Source: Aequorivita vladivostokensis
GTDB lineage: Bacteria; Bacteroidota; Bacteroidia; Flavobacteriales; Flavobacteriaceae
Assembly: GCF_000952855.1 (NCBI RefSeq)
Contig: NZ_JSVU01000009.1
Coordinates: 62,001-126,000 of the forward strand
DNA: 64,000 nt
Direction of reading: 5' to 3'
Every line of letters begins with the position of its first letter. The first letter of the stretch is position 1. This document shows positions 59,583 to 64,000 of the stretch, piece by piece. The position numbers and the translations under genes were made by a program. Below the pieces are notes generated by a model. It worked only from the letters and a program-made list of their open reading frames with translations. It was not told the DNA's origin and ran no database searches.

Positions 59583-61586
59583 CTACTTATAGCTCCGCGA
59601 CTTCACCTCAATATTCTCATACTCCAGTTCTTCCTTGTGAAGCACTTCGTTTCCGGGGTCTCCGGTGTATTCCCAAGCCGCGACGTACATAAAGTTTTCG
59701 TCATCGCGCAGGGCTTCTCCCTCCTCGGTTTGGTATTCCTCACGGAAGTGGCCGCCGGCAGATTCATTTCTATTTAAAGCATCTTTTGCAAACAATTCGC
59801 CCAATTCAAGGAAATCTGCTACACGGGTTGCTTTTTCAAGTTCGCTGTTCAATTCGTTCATACCGCCGGGAACTTTTACATCTCGCCAAAATTCTTCGCG
59901 AAGGGCTCTAATTTCAGTCATTGCTTCTTTCAGTCCTTCGGCATTCCGCGCCATACCGCATTTGTTCCACATAATGTGACCCAATTTTTTATGGAAATGA
60001 TCTACAGAGTGGGTTCCTTTATTGTTTATCAATTTTTCCAACAAATCACGGACGTTTTTTTCGGCTTCGTCAAATTCCTTTGTATCTGTCGGTATTTTTC
60101 CCGTTTTAATGTCCTGCGCCAAATAATCGCCAATGGTGTAAGGCAATACAAAGTATCCATCCGCCAAACCTTGCATCAACGCCGAAGCGCCCAAACGGTT
60201 TGCGCCGTGGTCACTAAAGTTGGCCTCGCCTGTAACATAGCAACCCGGAATGGTGGATTGCAAATTGTAATCTACCCAAATGCCGCCCATAGTGTAATGC
60301 ACCGCAGGGTAGATCATCATTGGGGTTTCATACGGGTTTTCATCAACAATCTTTTCATACATCTGGAAGAGATTGCCGTACTTATTTTCGATTACCTGTT
60401 TTCCAAGTTTTGTAATTTCTTCTTTGCTAGGGTTGTGGTTTCCGTGGATTGCTGCCTGCTCTTTTCCGTAGCGTTCAATGGCAGAGGCAAAGTCCAAAAA
60501 TACCGCCTGCCCGGTTTTGTTTACGCCAAAACCAGCATCGCAACGCTCTTTTGCGGCGCGCGACGCCACATCACGCGGCACAAGATTTCCGAAGGAAGGA
60601 TATCTTCTTTCCAAATAATAATCACGCTCTTCTGCAGAAAGGTCGTTCGGTTTTTTCTTGCCGTGGCGGATAGCCTCGGCATCTTCCTTTTTCTTTGGCA
60701 CCCAAATTCTTCCGTCGTTCCGAAGGGATTCAGACATCAAAGTCAGCTTGCTTTGGTGGTCTCCCGAAACGGGAATACAAGTGGGGTGAATCTGTGTATA
60801 GCAAGGATTCGCAAAATAAGCGCCTCTTTTATGGATTTTCCACGAAGCGGTAACGTTGCTTCCCATAGCATTTGTAGAAAGGTAGAAAACGTTTCCATAG
60901 CCACCAGAAGCAATAACCACCGCGTGTGCGGAATGTCTTTCAATTTCTCCCGAAACCAGATCGCGGGCTATGATTCCCCGTGCTTTCCCGTCGATTATTA
61001 CCAAATCGAGCATTTCGTGACGGTTGTAGGGCGTTATTTTTCCCCGGTTTATCTGGCGGTTCATTGCCGAATATGCGCCCAAGAGCAATTGTTGCCCTGT
61101 TTGCCCTTTCGCATAAAATGTACGCGATACCAATACGCCCCCGAAGGAACGGTTGTCCAAAAAGCCTCCGTATTCACGGGCAAAGGGAACACCCTGAGCC
61201 ACACATTGGTCAATAATATTTGCTGAAACCTCAGCCAGACGGTACACGTTTGCCTCGCGCGAACGGTAATCGCCTCCTTTTATGGTGTCATAAAATAATC
61301 TGTAATTTGAATCGCCATCGCCCTGATAGTTCTTGGCGGCGTTGATACCTCCTTGCGCTGCAATGGAATGCGCACGACGGGGAGAATCTTGATAGCAAAA
61401 GGTTTTTACGTTATAGCCCAATTCGGCAAGGGTTGCGGCGGCACTTCCACCGGCAAGCCCGGTACCTACCACAATAATGTCTATATTCCGTTTGTTGGCA
61501 GGGTTAACGAGGTTTATATCGTTTTTATGTTTTGTCCACTTATCGGCTAAGGGTCCTTTTGGGATTTTTGAATCTAATACTGACAT
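59583..61586 (-). CDS. sdhA: Succinate dehydrogenase/fumarate reductase flavoprotein subunit
   Basis: 667 residues from the ATG at 61586 ([20 protein letters not shown]), the family start; the frame is open upstream but runs into sdh[22 protein letters not shown] binds FAD, the [20 protein letters not shown] segment is next to the covalent flavin site, and [20 protein letters not shown] and [17 protein letters not shown] are substrate-side motifs. The long size (about 670) is that of the Bacillus/Wolinella-like fumarate reductase/succinate dehydrogenase group with a single cytochrome subunit. It precedes the inserted cassette. Confidence 0.97.
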   Translation of the reverse strand: MSVLDSKIPKGPLADKWTKHKNDINLVNPANKRNIDIIVVGTGLAGGSAAATLAELGYNVKTFCYQDSPRRAHSIAAQGGINAAKNYQGDGDSNYRLFYDTIKGGDYRSREANVYRLAEVSANIIDQCVAQGVPFAREYGGFLDNRSFGGVLVSRTFYAKGQTGQQLLLGAYSAMNRQINRGKITPYNRHEMLDLVIIDGKARGIIARDLVSGEIERHSAHAVVIASGGYGNVFYLSTNAMGSNVTASWKIHKRGAYFANPCYTQIHPTCIPVSGDHQSKLTLMSESLRNDGRIWVPKKKEDAEAIRHGKKKPNDLSAEERDYYLERRYPSFGNLVPRDVASRAAKERCDAGFGVNKTGQAVFLDFASAIERYGKEQAAIHGNHNPSKEEITKLGKQVIENKYGNLFQMYEKIVDENPYETPMMIYPAVHYTMGGIWVDYNLQSTIPGCYVTGEANFSDHGANRLGASALMQGLADGYFVLPYTIGDYLAQDIKTGKIPTDTKEFDEAEKNVRDLLEKLINNKGTHSVDHFHKKLGHIMWNKCGMARNAEGLKEAMTEIRALREEFWRDVKVPGGMNELNSELEKATRVADFLELGELFAKDALNRNESAGGHFREEYQTEEGEALRDDENFMYVAAWEYTGDPGNEVLHKEELEYENIEVKSRSYK

Positions 61587-61603
61587 AGCGTTGCGTTTCG
61601 TGG

Positions 61604-62260
61604 TTATTGTATAAAGTGAAGGTAAAGAGCAATGAAAATAAATCCTAAGGGAATAGCTATTGCATAAACTTGGGTAAACCCTCTTAAACCTTTTGAGTAT
61701 TTGTTGTTCCAGCCCATACTTTGGAAAGACGATGAAAAGCCGTGCCAAAGATGGACCGCCAATAGCACAAAAGCCAAACAGTACAAGCCTGTGCGCACCG
61801 GACTTTCAAATTTATGAAGCAAATCGGGATAATAACGCGTGCCATCCAGCGGATTGCTCTCTACGTATTTGTGAACTATCTCAGGAAACCAAAAATCGTA
61901 AAAGTGCAGTCCCAAAAATGCCAAGATAACAGCGCCGCTAATTATCATGTTTCGCGATGCCCAAGTAGAGTTTTTGTTTCCTTTAAAGGATTTGTAGCTG
62001 ATCTGTCTTGCGTTGTTGTTTCTTATTTCGAGCACGATTCCCATAATAAAGTGGAAAACCACCCCAAAGATCAAAATAGGCTGGAGAACGAACTGCACCA
62101 GAATATTGTGCCCCATAAAGTGCGACCAGCTATTGAAAGTATCCGGATCTATAACCGAAGTAACATTGATGGTAAAGTGTTGTGCCAAAAACAGCACGAG
62201 AAATAAGCCGGAAAGCGCCATAGCAACTTTTCGTGCAATTGAAGAGGATAGTATTGCCAT
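61604..62260 (-). CDS. sdhC: Succinate dehydrogenase cytochrome b subunit
   Basis: 218 residues with five transmembrane segments, typical of the single-subunit type B anchor. [49 protein letters not shown] and [18 protein letters not shown] provide the expected heme-ligand His residues. It anchors SdhAB to the membrane and carries two b hemes and the quinone site. First gene of the operon, 17 bases upstream of sdhA. It has a recognisable promoter. Confidence 0.95.
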   Translation of the reverse strand: MAILSSSIARKVAMALSGLFLVLFLAQHFTINVTSVIDPDTFNSWSHFMGHNILVQFVLQPILIFGVVFHFIMGIVLEIRNNNARQISYKSFKGNKNSTWASRNMIISGAVILAFLGLHFYDFWFPEIVHKYVESNPLDGTRYYPDLLHKFESPVRTGLYCLAFVLLAVHLWHGFSSSFQSMGWNNKYSKGLRGFTQVYAIAIPLGFIFIALYLHFIQ

Positions 62261-62287
62261 TATGGTTTTATTTCAAGAATTCGGAAT

Positions 62288-62319
62288 ACAAAAATACACC
62301 ACCCTGCTACCATTGCCAA
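62288..62319 (-). promoter_or_regulatory. Promoter of the sdhCAB operon
   Basis: On the minus strand, TTTG (62316-62319), 20 bases, then TATTTTTG (62288-62295), matching the Bacteroidetes consensus. Predicted start of transcription near 62281, about 20 bases before the sdhC ATG. Confidence 0.65.
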
Positions 62320-62534
62320 AAAAATATGGCTTCAACTTGCTTATTTAGACTTGATATAACCTGTATTTTAGTGTAGCAAAGCAACCGGTTTCAATTCCTA
62401 TATCGTAAAAAACTGTTATAATTTTTTTAATTTGAGGTTAATTAATTAATTGTTAACTACTTATGGAGATATTTGATTGTAATTTCTATTGCATAAGATA
62501 ATATATGTTGAAAATTAAAATAAAAAAGAAAACT

Positions 62535-63131
62535 ATGAAATCATTAAGAACACTATTAATTGCTACCTTTTCCGTAGCACTCTTTTCCTGCGGAAATACG
62601 CAAACGGCATCTACAACAGTAGAAAATACACCAGATACCAAAGGAACCATTAGAGAGGTTGCCGATCGCGACGACAATTCTTGGGATAGAAATTCAGATC
62701 AAGATGTTGCAATCAACACAAGAAATACCTCTACAGATACCAGAACTAGTTCCACAGGCCGTGCTATGACAGATACCGATAATTCGAATAGGATGGACCA
62801 AAAGAACAAAATGGAGCAAAACCAAAATATGGATGCTTCTACATCCAGGACGTTAAATGACAATGAAATTGATATTTACTGGATTAGTTTGAAAAAAGTG
62901 GATATGGCCTCTATGTACGATTACGTAAATATGAGCGAAGACCAAATTCTAAAATATCAACGTGGTTATGCTGATTATATAGATAGAATGCAGAACCAAA
63001 ATAGACGTTTGACTATTGATCAAAAGGATTTATTAAAGCAACGGGACGGAATTCTATACGATATTCTAAAACCCGCCCAATATGATAAATACCAAGAATG
63101 GAAAAAGATGAATCCAAATTCCGGAATGTAA
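62535..63131 (+). CDS. Hypothetical lipoprotein with Thr/Ser/Asn/Asp-rich linker
   Basis: 198 residues from the ATG at 62535 (MKSLRTLLIATFSVALFSC), a clean lipoprotein signal. Residues about 20-115 are low-complexity and polar (for example DTRTSSTGRAMTDTDNSNRM), and the last 85 form a charged helical domain (WISLKKVDMASMYDYVNMSED to LKPAQYDKYQEWKKMNPNSGM). I recognise no family. It is preceded by 275 bases of AT-rich sequence with no other gene, and followed by a bidirectional terminator. It is probably surface-exposed or periplasmic. Confidence 0.7.
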   Translation: MKSLRTLLIATFSVALFSCGNTQTASTTVENTPDTKGTIREVADRDDNSWDRNSDQDVAINTRNTSTDTRTSSTGRAMTDTDNSNRMDQKNKMEQNQNMDASTSRTLNDNEIDIYWISLKKVDMASMYDYVNMSEDQILKYQRGYADYIDRMQNQNRRLTIDQKDLLKQRDGILYDILKPAQYDKYQEWKKMNPNSGM

Positions 63132-63150
63132 TCTTTAACCACTCGATTTA

Positions 63151-63178
63151 AAAAAAAGAGGCAGCTGCCTCTTTTTTT
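63151..63178. terminator. Bidirectional terminator
   Basis: A perfect palindrome, seven A, GAGGCAG, CTGCCTC and seven T, lies between the convergent lipoprotein and VPS10/BNR-repeat genes and serves both strands. Confidence 0.9.
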
Positions 63179-64000
63179 ATTTTATCTCAAAAGGCATATC
63201 CGCGGCTTTGCCCTCAATAGTAACAGTTAGTTTATACTTTCCTTTCGGAGGATAGAACTTTCCGTTCTCCGCATGTTTCAATTTGGTGTCGCCGTTTTCC
63301 AAAACTCTTTTTCCTTTTCCTGCCCGTTCGGCAGGCGGGTCAGAAATGGCAAGATCATACTCCAAAACGTTCACGCCTTTATTTGCCTCCATTGAAATAT
63401 TCCGCAGCTCTTTCCCTTCTTCATTTTTAATGGAAATATTTGCCCTTCCAGCTTGCGGACTGTAAAATTGGATTCTCGCTTTTGGTTCATACACCTCGCC
63501 CCAAGTGCTGAATTTGCTTCCCCAGCGGGGTGAAAAGTTTATAGGTTCCATTTCCGCGACTACCACTTCATCCATCGTTTTTGGATTCAATTTTTGAAGC
63601 AATGAAATATCGGCAATATAAAGCGACCGCCCGTGCGTGCCCAAAACCAAATGTTTCGCCTCGGGCTGGATTACCAAATCGTGTACCGCAACATTGGGCA
63701 ATTCCTTTGAGAAAACCTCCCAGCTCTCGCCGCGGTCAAAGGAAACGTAGGCGCCGTTATCGGTTCCCAGATACAGCAAGTCTTCATTTACCGGATCTTC
63801 CTTTATTACGTTTACCGGCGAAGTTGGCAAATTACTGCCAATGTTCTTCCAAGTAGCGCCATAGTTATCGCTCACATATACATAGGGTTTAAAATCGTCC
63901 CAACGGTAGCCGTTCAGTGAAACATAAACCCTTTCCGTTTTATGTGAAGAAGCAATCACGCGGCTCACCCATAAATCTTTTGGGAAGCTATCCGAAACCT
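63177..64000 (-). CDS. VPS10/BNR-repeat (sortilin-like) secreted protein, C-terminal part
   Basis: The frame is open to the right edge of the window, so the gene continues beyond it; the visible 274 residues are the C-terminal part. VYVSDNYGATWKNIGSNLP, VYLGTDNGAYVSFDRGESWEVF and LVLGTHGRSLYIADISLLQ are Asp-box (BNR) propeller blades, and the last 100 residues form a beta-sandwich ending in the usual KGKYKLTVTIEGK. Such proteins resemble sortilin N-terminal domains and are secreted or cell-surface in Bacteroidetes. An in-frame palindromic repeat (63319-63335) encodes part of DPPAERAGKGK. Function unknown. Confidence 0.85.
   Translation of the reverse strand, partial: VSDSFPKDLWVSRVIASSHKTERVYVSLNGYRWDDFKPYVYVSDNYGATWKNIGSNLPTSPVNVIKEDPVNEDLLYLGTDNGAYVSFDRGESWEVFSKELPNVAVHDLVIQPEAKHLVLGTHGRSLYIADISLLQKLNPKTMDEVVVAEMEPINFSPRWGSKFSTWGEVYEPKARIQFYSPQAGRANISIKNEEGKELRNISMEANKGVNVLEYDLAISDPPAERAGKGKRVLENGDTKLKHAENGKFYPPKGKYKLTVTIEGKAADMPFEIK
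63316..63341. repeat. In-frame palindromic repeat CCTGCC-CGTTC-GGCAGG
   Basis: A six-base-pair hairpin inside the VPS10/BNR gene encodes the segment PPAERAGK. Related GC-rich palindromes occur in the DUF4301 gene (TCCGCC...GGCGGA at 3823-3836) and in the intergenic repeat at 4885-4899. Confidence 0.6.

Noticed and set aside
59976-61226. A 416-codon open frame on the plus strand opposite sdhA
   Set aside because: It lies entirely within the sdhA gene on the other strand, its protein is rich in Phe, Val, Cys and Arg with no family pattern, and sdhA is unmistakable.

Overview
The window is a stretch of chromosome from a member of the Bacteroidetes, almost certainly family Flavobacteriaceae. The evidence is the gldE-gldD gliding pair next to ssb and mutY, an unlinked atpD-atpC pair, DUF4270 and DUF4301 proteins, Ig-like lipoproteins, a two-component propeller kinase, a bL21 with a long C-terminal extension, promoters of the TTTG-N~20-TAnnTTTG type, A-rich leaders in place of Shine-Dalgarno sites, and moderately low GC. 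The genus cannot be fixed from the sequence alone. I saw no tRNA, rRNA, CRISPR array, prophage or intact insertion sequence. Nearly all of the window is coding, and no gene-free stretch exceeds about 300 bases.

Layout. 1-2.1 kb: a REC-HPt response regulator facing an NtrC-type sigma-54 activator. 2.2-7.9 kb: minus-strand genes for a secreted PepSY-like protein, ArfB, a DUF4301 protein, an NadR-like kinase, PnuC, a thiamin-binding-type protein, a GGGP-synthase-like enzyme and a phosphopantetheinyl transferase. 8-11.8 kb: a methionine/SAM-linked block (ahcY, aminotransferase, omega-amidase) interrupted by a Vsr-like nuclease. 11.8-20.7 kb: an Ig-like lipoprotein, ComF, a coiled-coil membrane protein, glycyl-tRNA synthetase and a large outer-membrane barrel protein. 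20.9-26.9 kb: exonuclease III, aldo/keto reductase, acyl-CoA dehydrogenase, an M23 peptidase and RadA. 27-31.6 kb: a sensor kinase/LuxR regulator pair and a degenerate esterase-like protein. 31.7-39 kb: a flippase-like protein, panD, panC, a one-domain starch-synthase-like protein, DUF4270, glmS and a lipoprotein. 39-43.2 kb: a sulfotransferase-like/class IV aminotransferase pair and atpDC. 43.3-53.6 kb: a ParDE module, a JmjC-like protein, recX, RNase G, a 30-residue basic protein, HU, mutY, a zinc-ribbon protein, ssb, gldE, gldD and a DUF4199 protein. 53.7-64 kb: rplU-rpmA, DUF1028, a hybrid kinase, the succinate dehydrogenase operon with a four-helix-bundle gene inserted in it, a lipoprotein, and the C-terminal part of a VPS10/BNR-repeat protein.

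Most genes are housekeeping. The unusual content is of two kinds. First, there are several families of short palindromic or inverted repeats. One is a two-hairpin REP/BIME-like element with a 25-bp flanking duplication that has changed the C-terminus of a gene. Another pair of repeats brackets the gene inserted between sdhA and sdhB. Second, some proteins depart from their families: a Vsr homologue without zinc ligands, an esterase-fold protein with Asp at the nucleophile position, DUF4301 with UDP-sugar pyrophosphorylase-like motifs, a GT5 domain standing alone, and a sulfotransferase/aminotransferase pair that resembles fused plant proteins. I found no clear new defence or mobile system. The best leads are the REP-like element, the cassette in the sdh operon, and the DUF4301/PnuC/NadR-like/thiamin-binding gene group.
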